Below are positions 10,153-21,800 of a stretch of 64,000 bases of DNA, piece by piece. Both the position numbers and the translations under genes were made by a program. How positions within the stretch are numbered: position 1 is the stretch's first letter; each line of letters starts with the position of its first letter. A model generated the notes under the pieces. That model was not told the origin of the DNA. It did no database searches and was given only the letters and a program-made list of their open reading frames with translations. This stretch comes from Edaphochlamys debaryana (lineage: Eukaryota; Chlorophyta; Chlorophyceae; Chlamydomonadales): assembly GCA_016858145.1 (NCBI GenBank), contig JAEHOE010000019.1:496001-560000 (forward strand). The letters are read 5' to 3'.

Positions 10153-12257
10153 CGCGGAGGAGGGGAGCTCTGAGGCGGCTGCGACCTGCAGGTGGGCACA
10201 GGCGGTATGCGGGGAGAGGAGGGACTGGTCAGCGACTCTGCGTGGGGACTTCAGGGCTGGGTGCTGTCTGCCGTGTCCCCGTGAGCCGTTCTCTGCTCCG
10301 GTCGGACCACACATGCGCCTCTGACTGTGCATCTCCCCCCACGCACTCTCCTCTCCCAGCAGGCACAGTGAGGCGAGCTGTGGGACCACCAGCTGGGACG
10401 TGGCGCACGAGAGGAGTGCAGCGGAGGAAGTAGGGGGCCTGGAGCCTGGAGGCGGAGCCGTCGGACCCACGCCGGGCATGGACGCCGGAGCCGGGTCTTC
10501 CTCCGCCGCATGGGCAATGCCCACAGCGCCGCGAGGGCAGCAAGCGTGCTCGCTCCACAACGGCATGCGAATGCATGCGGTCAGCGGTGGTGGAGCAGTG
10601 TGGCGCAAAGGCAGTCGAGGGGCGATGGGCGACGAGCGATGTCTGCACGGTGCACAGCGGCCGCAAGAAGGACTGGCGCAGCTGGGGGAACGCATGAACT
10701 AATGAACCAGAGACGCACTTGACCATAAAGCCCTCCTCAGCTGCTTGTATTTTGGACGCAGCGTTTGGTTGGCAGAGAGGACTGGTGAGCTTGGCCCTTG
10801 AGCGTGGTCGTGACCGCGACCACTGGGGCCCACCTGCACCCCGACACGCCGAGGGTAATCACTCAGGGCGGTTGGGGATCACAACTGCGACAGCGACGAG
10901 GAGGGATAGCGTAGGATTTACCATTCGGCTCGTGAGAGGGGGGGCTTGCTTGGAAGAGGTCATTGCCGGGTGTTCAACAGCTTGCCGAACAGTGTCTCTC
11001 GAGGGAACGCGGTGCTTGGACCCGGTGGGAAGTCGCTGACGGGGCATGGGGTTTATCGCTCGTTCTTATCAGGTGTATGCTACATTCATGCATGGATGGT
11101 ACGCGGTTGGGGCAAGGGGCAGGAAAGTAATGTGACGGTATCACATGCCGTGGGACGCCACAGGGGGGGATCCGGCGCGGCCCGAACGCCCTTGAACCCG
11201 TGACTCAGTCGGCTGGGGAGCCGGAGGCGGGGAGCCGCAATTTCCGAAGAGGTATGGAGGTTGAGGGCAGGACGTAATCGGCTGGTAGGGATATTCATCG
11301 CTTGAGGCTGTCGGCGCCGTACAGGCGCCTGGACATTCGGTGGGACTCGAAGCAGACAGACAGTCTGGACGGCGGTCTATGTGGTCTTTAACGACGATCA
11401 GTGTGTATTGGGTCTCAGGGCCGTGACAGGCATGTTTCATGCGCCTGCGCACGTCTGACATCATCGGTCTTGGGCGCGCAAGACAGACGGTTTCCTGATG
11501 GGGCCTTGCCTGACTTCAGCCTAGGAGGAACAGCAGCCTAGGTGGAACCGCCGTCGTACGCCCGTTACTTGTCCCAAAGACACCCGGAGACCGCCGCAGC
11601 TTCGGGCACCGCAGACCGCACACTCAATCCCAGCAGGATCCGCCCGGGATCGCCCAGCCAGGCCCCAGCCGTAACAGCCCTGGCGAACGTGAAGTTGTAA
11701 GGGTGTGGGCGGGGGCGCGCGGACTCAGGTCTGGCTGAGGTCTGCGGGTGGCCCACACGGGCGGCCAATGCACAAGCAGCAGAGGCATGCCTTTACAAGG
11801 CTGTTGTCATTTACCGCTTCCGAAGTCCCAGGCCGGCATCCTGCCGCGGTGGCCCGCCCTTGGCCCCATGAGGTCGGAGATCCCGCCGTCCGGAGCTGCC
11901 ATCTCCAGTCAGGATTCGCTTGCCTTGCCAAGCTGACGGTGTCTGATATGAGGTGAGAGCCTTACAGCTGCAGAGGTGTTAACCGTGCGCCTCTGCTCTT
12001 CGGGCGACATGCGCTTGGATACCCCGACCTAACCCCGTGTTTAGCATACTGTTCCGTAGCAGTTCAGCTGTATGAATCTAACTGCCTTCTTTGCGGCTAT
12101 GCATTTGTCGAGGGCCCTGTTGCCTGTTGCGGCTGCATGATGCCCCATCACTCGGCGGGGTCAGGTTGGTCGCCAAATGCCTTCGAGGTGCACGTCGAGC
12201 GCATAGAGCACGCACTCACAGACAAGCTAGTCACCCGCGAAGCATACATATCACAAG
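10153..12257. other. Long stretch without a supported gene
   Basis: Several frames of 60-200 codons are open, but none shows splice-consistent continuation or a recognisable family. A TGTAA motif lies at 11696-11700, about 1.5 kb after the preceding stop. The right part should hold the promoter of the gene at 12258. Confidence 0.35.
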
Positions 12258-12955
12258 ATGGGCTGTGGAGCAAGCCAGCCTTCGGCGCCCGCTCCGGTCG
12301 CTCCTGCTTCAAAGCCAGCGGCTAAGCAGGTAGCGTTGTATAAGCGATGTATGCTAGCATGCTTTGATCGAGCTCTGGCAGTCGAGTGGTCCCCAGCATG
12401 TCAGGAAGTCCGGGGGGATGTGTGTTCAACGACGCTCTTGACCTTGCGGCTTCCCTTCTTGCGATTGGTAGGATGCACCTGCTGCACCCGCGGCTGCGGC
12501 AGCGCCTGCAGCAGCGCCCCCCGCTGAGTCCGCGGCCCCCGAGTCGCAACCCGTCCCCCCACCTACGGAGGAGAGCCAGCCGCAAGACAAGGCAGACCTC
12601 ATCCCCAAGTAGGTTTTTGTGCATCTGATTGTGGGACCGAGCGAAGACGCGTTTGCGCCTTGAGGGGGGGAGGGGAAGGAAGGCACCAGACAAGCCCCCC
12701 GTCCCCTGCCCCCACGCCGACGGTTCATGTTCCCCTGCCAACCCATGCCTGAAGACCCGCTCCCTTGCCTAAACTGTCCCTTTTTTCCACGCAACCACCC
12801 CGCGCAGATCTGAGCACCCACTTACGAAGTCCACATCCTTGCAAGTGCGGCCCACGGAGGAGGAGGCGCACGTGGAGCCGCGGGCCAAGTCCATTGCCGC
12901 GGGCCTTCGACCGGACGTCGAAGTGAGGCCCCTCCGACCCCTCAGCGCCTCGTGA
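12258..12955 (+). CDS. Small Ala/Pro-rich protein with MGCG dual-acylation motif, unknown function
   Basis: Three exons, 12258-12329, 12472-12608 and 12808-12955, join with consistent phases (0, then 2) and end at TGA 12953-12955, giving 118 aa. The N-terminus MGCGASQPSAP has Gly-2 and Cys-3, the classic myristoyl-plus-palmitoyl membrane/ciliary anchor signal. It is followed by an Ala/Pro linker and a charged tail (TKSTSLQVRPTEEEAHVEPR). Small MGC proteins of this type in green algae are often on flagellar or plasma membranes, but the assignment here is inference. A GTGAGG inside the last exon (12923) could act as an alternative donor, so the C-terminus may be longer. Its neighbour at 9424 has the same plan: a short MG exon, then a low-complexity body. 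Confidence 0.6.
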
Positions 12956-14480
12956 GGAGCCTAGCACCCCTGTGTGCCATGCGCTCACGGCTCCCGTGGA
13001 CGGCAGCTACGCGTTGCCTTGTGAGCGCCGCTAAGGGCTAGTTTCTATGACGGCTGCGGGGCGTCGGCTGCTGGAGCGGGCGCTGAGAGGCGCTGGCGGC
13101 TTTGGCGTTGCGCCCCCGCCCGCAACGGACATCAGATCAGCGGGGCTTTGTATGGTAGGGCAGCAGACTTGCGCTTGCGAGATGATAGGAACGTGGACCA
13201 TTCAGGTTAGTTGGGGGCGTTAGGACAGGAGGTCAGGCCAGGACAGGACTGCGGCAAGAGGGCGGGCGATGGCTGTAGCAGCGTGCGTTTCTGCCCGTTG
13301 CCGAGATGAACAAATGAGATCAGGGCGAAGCCGGCAACACACAATGAGGATGGGCGGGGCGTGACGGGGCAATCACGGGCAGGGGCAGGACCTTGGGCCG
13401 GCAAGTGCAGGAGGGCGTTGATTGCCCCAGAGTGCTGGCTGCGTGTGCTCGACTGGGGCCTGGGCTGCATGTACTTGCTTGTACTGGAGCAGGTCAGGGG
13501 TTTGAGACAAGGGACTTGTACTTTACAAGGGCAGGAGGTGCACGGCGACCTCAAGGGGGCGCCATTAATCGCCCTTGACGCAAGTGGGGTAGGAGGGTGG
13601 GTGACGCTTAAGGCTCAGCACCGGTATAGGTACCGGTGCTGGCAGCCCCGCTGAAGGTGCGCGGTGATGTGAACTGGAGCGGCATTTCTGGGGAGTCTCG
13701 GATGATAGTGATGATTCATGGGCGGCGAGCTGGCGACACGTAAATTGCAACGAATGGGCGGGTCGACGGGGACCGTAAGAGAGCTGTGGGGGCGCCCCGC
13801 TTGTTTGTAACATGTAGCAGGGCTCGTCAATCCGACGTGTGCCGCACCGCCCGTACGCAATGGTCAGAGTAGGCCAGGATGTAGAGGTTGCAGACTGGAG
13901 ATAAGGCTGTCGTCTGTCCAAGTCAGCGTTGCATTAGATGCACAACGTCAGCCCAGTCCTTTGAGCCGTCGAACGCAGTTACTGGCGCAACGGCCCTGCT
14001 AGCCCCTGCGTCACAAGGCCTGCCTCTGCTTCGTTGCCCTTCCCTTGGTCCCCCGGCCTGTGTAGACTCCACCAACTCCACCAACCCTAAGCTTTGTGAT
14101 AGGAACAACTTCAGTGCATCAAACGCCCCAGCCCGTCGAAGCTCCACCACTCAGTGGCAATGTCTCCTCAATATCTGCAAAGCCCTTGCCACACTTGTTT
14201 CCCAGCCATCCTGCTTCTTTATATCTTGCCTCGTGCCTCAAACCCCTGTAGTCCTCCACGCCACACTGTACAGTCCTCAACGTCCCCACAACGCAGCACA
14301 CAGCTCCACCTGCAACTCAGGAAACCCACCACCACCCGGCCTAACCACACTCAGCAGCGCGGGCCCTCGCCCTCGGGACTACGACTGCCCGCACTGCCCT
14401 AAGGCCCGGGCCCCCGCAACCCCAGCTCATTCAGCGCTAGCGGTAGAGCCCCTCGCTCCTCATGCGCAAAGGGCAGGGCC
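12956..14480. other. Convergent intergenic region
   Basis: It lies between the MGC gene (+) and the BTB gene (-) and should contain both 3' UTRs. A TGTAA occurs at 13806-13810 (+ strand). A CACCGGTATAGGTACCGGTG inverted repeat is at 13619-13638. No exon is supported. Confidence 0.4.
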
Positions 14481-17400
14481 TCACTCCCCGAGCGTGACGG
14501 GAAGGGCCTCCCGCACCAGGCGGGCCGCGGACTCGGGGTTGGGTCCCCCGACCTGGGGGGGACGGGTGGGGCAGGGACAGGCGTACGGATCACCGGACCC
14601 AAGCAGTGGCAGACCCATGGAGGAGGAGGGGGCCTGACCGGATTCAGATCCAAACCACGCACGTGCCGGACTGGAGCCAGGGTCACATGTGCGCACGTGC
14701 CTCCCCACCCCTCCGCCAGCCCCCCCATCCATGCACCCCCCTCACCGTGGCGTTGAGGGCCAGGGTGGTGCCGTGCCGCAGCAGGGAGCGACCCGCGGGT
14801 CCCTTGCGCACCTCCACCTGGGAGGTGGGGCAGGTGGGGGAATTGTGGGAGGTGGGGGGGTGGCAGGCGCGGGACGTGAGGGACGGCAGAAGGAGTGAGG
14901 TGCACTCCCACTCCACCTTTGCGCTCCCCAGAGAAGGAGTGCACAGGGCCAGACACGCCACGCACCTCGATGACAGAGTTGGGCCGCTCCCCGAACCACG
15001 TGGCCCCCTCGGGCGAGGCCACGGAGATGAAGAGCTGCGCCCGGTCCTGGATGGGCTCCACCTGGGCCCGGGTGGGCCCAGGGCGGGCACGGGCGTGTGG
15101 GCGGCTTGGGTCAGGAGGGAGGATGTGTGTTTGGAGCCATGAGGGACCTCAACCTGCCTAGCCTGCGGTGCCCCTCTTGCGGGCGTGGAGTCGTAGCGCT
15201 CTGGCCCACCCCGCCCTGCCGCTGCGCTCTGGACTAACCCCCCCAATGCCGGTGCGCCCCACCTGCAGGGACGTGGGCTGGTACAGCAGCGCCCCCTGCA
15301 GGAAGTGGTGGTAGAGCAGCTCGCGGGGGAGCATCTGGGGGCGGAGGGGGGGGGCGGGAGGGGAGGCGTCAGAGGAGCTGGACGCACGGCGGATCCTAGG
15401 GAGGGAGCAACGTGGGATGGCTGCAGGCGGCGACGCGTCCGGCGGGACACGCCGCGCAGCGGGTGGAGGGGCTGGGTGGGAGCACGCCCGGCAGGCCCTC
15501 CCACCTGGATGACGCGTGGGCTGTAGATGGTGTGTGCTGCCGGCATGAGGACCGAAATGGCCTCCGTGAACAGCTGCTGCTTCACGAACCCCATCAGCAG
15601 CCTGGGTTGGGTGGGCGGGGATTTGGGCAACCGGAGCAGGGTGGCGATCGACTTGCAACCAGCTTTCCAGGATTCGCGTTAGCCCCACCCCCAGCTCACC
15701 TCCGGCAAGTTCCAACCGCCCCCTCCCAGACGCCCCCAGCATCAAACACACACCCCAACGCACCCCCCGCCCCGCCACGACGCCCCCCCCCCACCTGCAA
15801 AGCTCCACCATGCCCATGCGGCTGCCCAGGAACAGAGCCTCCTCCACGGCCGCACAGGCCGCAGCGGGGAAGCCGGCGGCGAAGGGCTCGAACTCGGGCG
15901 GGGGGATCACCACCGCCACGCTGCGGCCCTCGCCGGGGACCTTGCGGTGGAAGCGGTGGGTGGGACGGTAAAGCGCAAGGTTGAGGACAGAGACGGGAGG
16001 GGGTCAAGCTGGGCTAGACGAGCGCTACACTGTGCCCCCCACCTCATCCCACCTCCTTACTGACACCCCACGCGTACCGCTGTGTACTTGAGCCCGCTGC
16101 CCAAACTCCACGTAACGCGGGGCGCCTTGCCCTGACACACCCTAGCACCGTCACCCCCTCCACCCATCCAATCCCCCACGCACCGCTATGTACTTGAGCC
16201 CGCTCTCCATGTAGTACAGCCGCCCCCTCAGCAGAAGCTCCACGCCGCTGCCGTCGGCGCCGCCGGGGCTGCGGGGCGGCCGGGGCGCGCCGGGGGCGGG
16301 CGGGGGCCCCAGCGGCACGCGCAGGGCGAGGTCGGCGTTGGCCAGGAGCATGCGCTAGGGGCGGGGGTGGGTGGGTGGGGGGTGGATGGGGGCACGCCAA
16401 GGATCGGAAGCAAGTATGAGCTGAGCCGGATCGCGTCAACAAGCTGCCCGACCTGCCGGTTGTGCCCCGTCCGGTGTTCAGGGCTGCTCATCCGGTGTGT
16501 GTGTAGGATGCGTAGGGCGGGCGCGTGATACGTATTAGTGCAGTTGTGAGCAGACAGGCCGCGGGGAAGAAGTCCGGTGTGTGTGCGCAGGGGCTGCAGC
16601 CGCAGGCGTCGGGGTCCTCCCTGGCTGGTTGGGCCCGCCCCAGGAATGTGCCCTCCGTGCCACACGTGCCTGGCCTCTGCGTAGCCGGCTTACCTCAAGC
16701 CGTGACCTCCCCCGCCTCTTTCCCTTTCCGGCCCCCACCTGACCCCTCCTCCCCCCCCCACCTGACCCCTCCCTCCCCCCCCCACCTGACCCCTCCTCCC
16801 CCCCCACATGCCCCCCCCCCACCTGCACGTCCTCCACCACCACGCGGGCGGTGTCCACTGCGTCACAGAACAGCAGCAGCGGCTTAACCTCCTCCAGGGT
16901 GCGGGGGACGTCCACCTGTGTGTGTGTGTGTGTGTGGTGGGGTGTTGGGGGTGAGCGGTGCGGTTTGGGGGGGGGGGGATGGAAGGTCGAGCTGGCAAGA
17001 GGATGTGGGTGAGGGAGGGGCAGGCAACGAGGACGGTTGAGGGTGCAGTGACGGTGTGTGCTTCAACCCCCCCCCCCAACCAGCCCAATTCCAGCACTCC
17101 ACACCTCCCGATCCCCCACGCCGCCCCCTCCCCCTCCCACCCACCCCTCCAGCTCAACCCCCGCCTCCAAACCCTTCAAGCCCCCCCTTCCCACCCCCCA
17201 GCCCCACCCCCACCCCCACCCCCTCCCACCCGCACGGTCGAGTCCACACGTGAGTACACCAGCTCCAGCCAGCGCCGTACGATGGTGGCGGACACGGGGG
17301 CTGACTCATCCTCGATGATGAGCTGACTAAGGTCCCACACGGTGGGGGAGCCGATGGAGGGCGCGCAGGAGGCGGGGGAGGCGCCCGGCAGGGGTGAGCC

Positions 17401-17839
17401 GCCGTAGCTGGAGGGGCTGCTACGGGGCAGGTCACGAGCGACCTGGGGAGGGGAGGGGATGGGGGAGAGGGGGAGAGGGGAGAGGGGAGAGGGAAGCGGT
17501 GCGGAGGAGGGGTGGTGTGTTAGGGGGTGTCCTGAGGTCGCGGCACGTGTAACACCGCCCGTCAACGATGCCGAGCACACACCTCGTGATCACGGCCCCA
17601 ACTGAGCCCCCACCCAGCCACCAAGACTCCCGCGGTAAAACCTCCAGCCCCGAAAGCCGGGCCATCCCAGCGACGTACGGATGGCACCAGGGCCACACCG
17701 GACAGCCCACCTTGGAGTACAGCTTGAGCACATCAAAGTGCGCCGACAGCGGCTCCTGAGGTGGATCCGCGACAACGATCTGTACGTCGGGCGGCTCATG
17801 CTGTAGCAGGAAGTCGGAGGAGCGGCGCCGGGAGCGCAT
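14481..17839 (-). CDS. BTB/POZ-domain protein
   Basis: Ten exons on the minus strand: 17839-17711, 17442-17230, 16915-16823, 16354-16184, 15940-15795, 15601-15505, 15334-15263, 15061-14966, 14817-14746 and 14552-14481 (stop TGA), giving 386 aa with all phases consistent. Residues 18-43 (DVQIVVADPPQEPLSAHFDV) and 75-110 (WDLSQLI...VRRWLELVYSRVD) form the two halves of a BTB fold around a Ser-rich loop. TLEEVKPLLLFCDAVD resembles the helix after the BTB core. The remainder is helical (LLMGFVKQQLFTEAISVLMP), then β-rich, with no second domain recognised. BTB proteins usually act as oligomerising adaptors, often for CUL3 ubiquitin ligases. The first ATG (17839) was used, but the frame stays open upstream (FGALLRGRSALNIPVGPA) and may be coding. 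The exon 5 start is the least certain. Confidence 0.8.
16738..16822 (-). repeat. Tandem donor-like repeats in an intron of the BTB gene
   Basis: Three copies of a GGGGTCAGGTGGGGG-type block (minus strand), each resembling a CAG/GTGGGG splice donor, follow the real donor of exon 3 within about 85 bases. Confidence 0.7.
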
Positions 17840-18803
17840 GGCTGGGCCGACGGGGATGTTCAGGGCGCTGCGCCCGCGGAGCAGGGCCCCGAAGGAGGGT
17901 GGACACGGACGATGGAGGGGTGACGTAGGAAGTGGGGAACCTCGTCTCCCGTGAGGGAACTGCTGGGGCTGGGCGCTGAGGGCCTGGCGGGGAGGCGCTG
18001 GGGCGCAGCGCCGAGACGGTCCCAGCAGGGGCGGGAGGGGGTCCAGACCGGGCCGGGCCGGGCCTGCAGTGAAGGCCTGCTGTCCTTCTCCGGCTCAGTT
18101 CTATATGTGTTCACAGAGCTGCGCAGCGCGGGCACTCCGGGGCCGGGCAGCGGCTGGAGATGCCTCAAAAGCCCGACATGCACCGTCCGCGCGAAGGCAC
18201 ACAGCCCAGGCCGGGGCTGGCCTCGTATCCACGTAGCCTTGAATCAGACCAAAGATTACGCCTCAGCTGCGCTTGGGCGTAAAAGCAAATGACAACAGGC
18301 CGGCCCAGCGATGCCGCTTCAGCGTCTGTGTGTATGCTATCGCGTCGCAACTCTAAGGAACTAAAGGCCACGTATCGCCGCGTCCAGAGCTCGGGGCCTG
18401 GGCTTGTGCTCGCCCAAAGTGCTCCTGCCGAGCCAACTTCCGCTATTGAGACTCGGGGCTGGGCTTGGGCTTGGGCAGCATGTGCTCTGCGGACTCGTAG
18501 CCAGAAAGCGATAAGCCGCGCAACGTCGCGCAACTGCGGGCCCGCTCACAGCCCGCCGTAACGCCATGCGGCCTGGACATCCTGTCTGTCCTGTCCCGTC
18601 CCGCCGCGTCCCACTCAGGTCTCACCACCCCTCTTCCCACCCTCCTAGCCGTCCGCCGCGCACGCCAATCCTCGTCCAGGCTCCACGCTTCCTTCCGAAC
18701 AAGTCCGAACACACTGCCCGCTTGCCAACCTCCACAAGACCAGCCACGCCCAGAACGCTTCCACTCCACCACCACGCCCTTGGGCCCCCTCGGTCGATGC
18801 AGC
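17840..18803. other. Intergenic between TAF6 3' end and BTB 5' end
   Basis: It holds the 3' UTR of TAF6 and the promoter/5' UTR of the BTB gene, both on the minus strand. The part next to 17840 is open in frame with the BTB gene. No TATA box is evident. Confidence 0.4.
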
Positions 18804-21800
18804 TCAGATCGTCAGGGCCGGCAGCACGGGCGGCGCAGGTAGCCTCGCCAGGAAGGCCGGCCCAAACACCTCCTCCAGAGCCCACACCACCTCCCCCAGG
18901 TCGGCGTCCTCCCGCCAGCTCTCCGCCAGGATCGCGCACTCCGAGCGGCCGCCCGCTTCCCCCGGTGCGGCGCGCGAATGTCGCTTGGCCCCCGCCCCGG
19001 CCGCGCCACCGTTGGACGTGGCCGCCTGGGGGGCGTGGGAGGAGCATGTGGGGTAGCGGGTGGAGGGTGAAGGGAGGGTGGGACCAGGCCTTGCGCAAGC
19101 AAGCTACCGTAACCAGGGGACGGATGGGATGGGAGGCATGCGGTGGGGAGATTTGCTGAGGGGTATCGGCGGCTGATACGACATGAGGCTCGCTGTTGAG
19201 AAGGGGAGGGACCGGGGGCAGCGGCGCTTCCTCACCTTTGGCCCTTGGTGCCTGGGGCTCGTCTGCCCCGCCTGCGCCGCGGCCGAGGCAGCTGGGGACG
19301 CGGCGGGCGGCGAGGCGGGTGCGGGCGCCGGCGGGGGCGCGGGGGGCGGTGGCAGGACCGTGCCCGTGGGCGGCGGCCCAATCTCCTGCTTCGCCAGCTG
19401 GTGCAGAATGGCCTGGAAGGGAGGGGACACACGCACGACATCTAACAGTGTCCTGCCTTGTCAACCTCCGCGCCCGCAAGCTCCTCCTCCCGCCCTCAGC
19501 GACACATGCAGCCGCCACTCCCGCTGCCGTCTATCCTTCCCCGTATTTCCTTGATCCCGCTCCGGGTCACCTCCCACCCTCCTGCCTCCAGCGACCGACG
19601 CAACTCCCTCTGTCTCCCCCTGCGCTCCTTCTGTTCCCATGCAGCCGCTCTGGGTCCCGTCTTTCTGCCCCCACGCCCCACCTGCGCCCTGAGGTGGAAG
19701 CTGTGCGCCGGGTTGCCCGCGAGGTTGCCCAGATTGATGAGCTGTGCCGCGGATCCGTACGATGCTGGATTCGCCACGATACTGTCGTACATGTCCCGCA
19801 GCTTGGGGTGCGATTTCTGGAGGGACTCCCATTCGGCATCGTGGCGGGCGTCCGGCAGGGGCAGGGGCACGCGCACGTACCCCACGAAGGAAGGGGCGGG
19901 CGGGCTGGCGGCGGGGCTGGCGGACGTGGCGGCGGCGGCGGCGGCGGAGGGCCCGGCGGCGGTGGCGGCGGCGATGCCGGCACCCGGCGGCGCCTCGCCG
20001 AGCAGTGCCCGGATGGCGGTTTGGGAGAGACGGCTGCGGGGCAGGGGCGCGGGTGAGGATGAGGAAGGGCGTTGGGCATATCGCATGTGGGGCTGTGCTC
20101 CGCGGCGGACCGCTGCATCCCGTGAAGCTCCATAACCTCAACAAACCCTTATCTGCCCTTATCTCATGAAACCACCTCCCAAACCCGGCTCCAAACTTGG
20201 CGAGTACAGTATCAACCCCAGCCCCATGCACTCACCCGCCCGAGCGGAACAGCTGCGCCGGCAGTCCGTCCGCCGCCGCCGTCACCAGCCTGTCGTACAT
20301 CGCCGACCCGGCGGCGCGCAGCAGCGCGCCGTACACCCGCGTGGCCTCGTACTGCCGCACGCCCTCGCGCACGCGCGGCGTGCCGTACAGCGCCGGCTGC
20401 AGCGCCGCCACGTACGGCTGCAGCTGCGGGATCAGCAGCAGCCGTACGGTGGCTGGTCCCATGGCCTCCAGTCCGACCACGGCGCCGTAGTGGGAGGTGA
20501 GGGGCTTGGAGCCGTCCAGCAGCGCCCTCAGCAGCTGCTTGGAGACCTTGACCTGGGGGTGGAGGGTTTCAGGGTTTAGGGGGGTAGGGGCAAGGGGTAG
20601 AGGGGGGGGTCGAGCCGTCACATCAGAGGGACAGTAAGGTGTTGGGGAGGGGATGTGGTCAGAAAGGAGGCGAGCGTGAGATGAAAGCGGTCACGGGGTG
20701 GTGCGGTAGGAGTACAGGGTCGAGGGGAGGAAGTGGGGAGGGCAGAATGGGGAGCGCAGAAGAGCCGTCTAGCACCTGCGCCACTGTGGAGATGAGCGAG
20801 AGAGAGGACGTCCTGGGCACGAAGACCCCGCCGCTTCCCACCTGCAACCTCTTCCACCCCTCCTCCCCGCCAGGTTCCTCATCGCGACGGCCTCCACCGC
20901 CCTCAGTCCCAACGCCCCTCCCCCCACCCACCCCCCACACCCCCACCCACCTGCAGGCTGTAGAAGGGCTCCCCGAAGCGCGCGCATACCTGCGCCAGGG
21001 TCAGCCCGAATCAGCCAGGGTGTCGCATTCCTTGCTACTGACACAGGTTCAGCGCACCTGGGCCACCAGCACCGCCGCCTGGTCCCGCACGGCCCAGTGG
21101 TCCACCGAGGGGCCGTAGCCTGCGCGGGGGTTGAGGGGCCATGGGTTGGTGGGAGCAGCCGTAGGAGGCGTGAAGGTGCCGAAGGAAGAACAGGGGCCGT
21201 AAGATGATTGAGCTACGGGCAAGCACACACCGTCTCCTTCCCACTCCACCCAACCCTCCCCCCCTCTACCCACCCAGCGCCTTGGCCAGCAGGCAGGTGA
21301 GCAGGTGCGGCAGCAGCAGGTGCAGGTAGGGCTCCAGCGCCACAGCGGGGTTGAGCAGGAGCGACTGGAGGGAGGGAGGGGCGGAGGGGGGGGCGGGGCG
21401 GGCCGGGGCGGAGTGTTCAAGGAGAGGGCACTGGTTGGACGGAGCTGGGGCTGTGCACACGCTGTACCCGGGGGGCGCGGCCGAGCGCGTCTGTGAACAC
21501 GTGCACTCCAGGCCGGGGTGTGGGAGCTGCCAGCACTGCACTGCACCGCACCGGCTGTCCCTGCCCGCTGCTATGCACGCCCTCCCCCGCCTCACTACCC
21601 AGCCCATTCAGCCCATCCACCCCCGCCCATCCACCCCCGCCCATCCACCCCCGCCCACCCCAGCCCCCACCTGCACCACCCGCAGCACCATGTGCAGCCG
21701 CGGCACGCTCCGCAGCCCCTCCGCCACCTCCGCCCCCACCCACTGCACCAGGTAGGGCAGCAGCTGCTGCATGCCTGGGGGGGAGCAGGGGGGAAGCGGG

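Noticed and set aside
12258..12527. Single-exon reading of the MGCG gene through the first intron
   Set aside because: Reading past 12329 gives unrelated Cys-rich noise. Splicing at GTAGCG to the acceptor at 12471 restores Ala/Pro composition and correct phases for two junctions.
13888..14637. Plus-strand frame of about 250 codons at the BTB 3' end
   Set aside because: Ser/Thr/Pro noise overlapping the antisense of the last BTB exon; the minus-strand exon chain is phase-consistent over ten exons.
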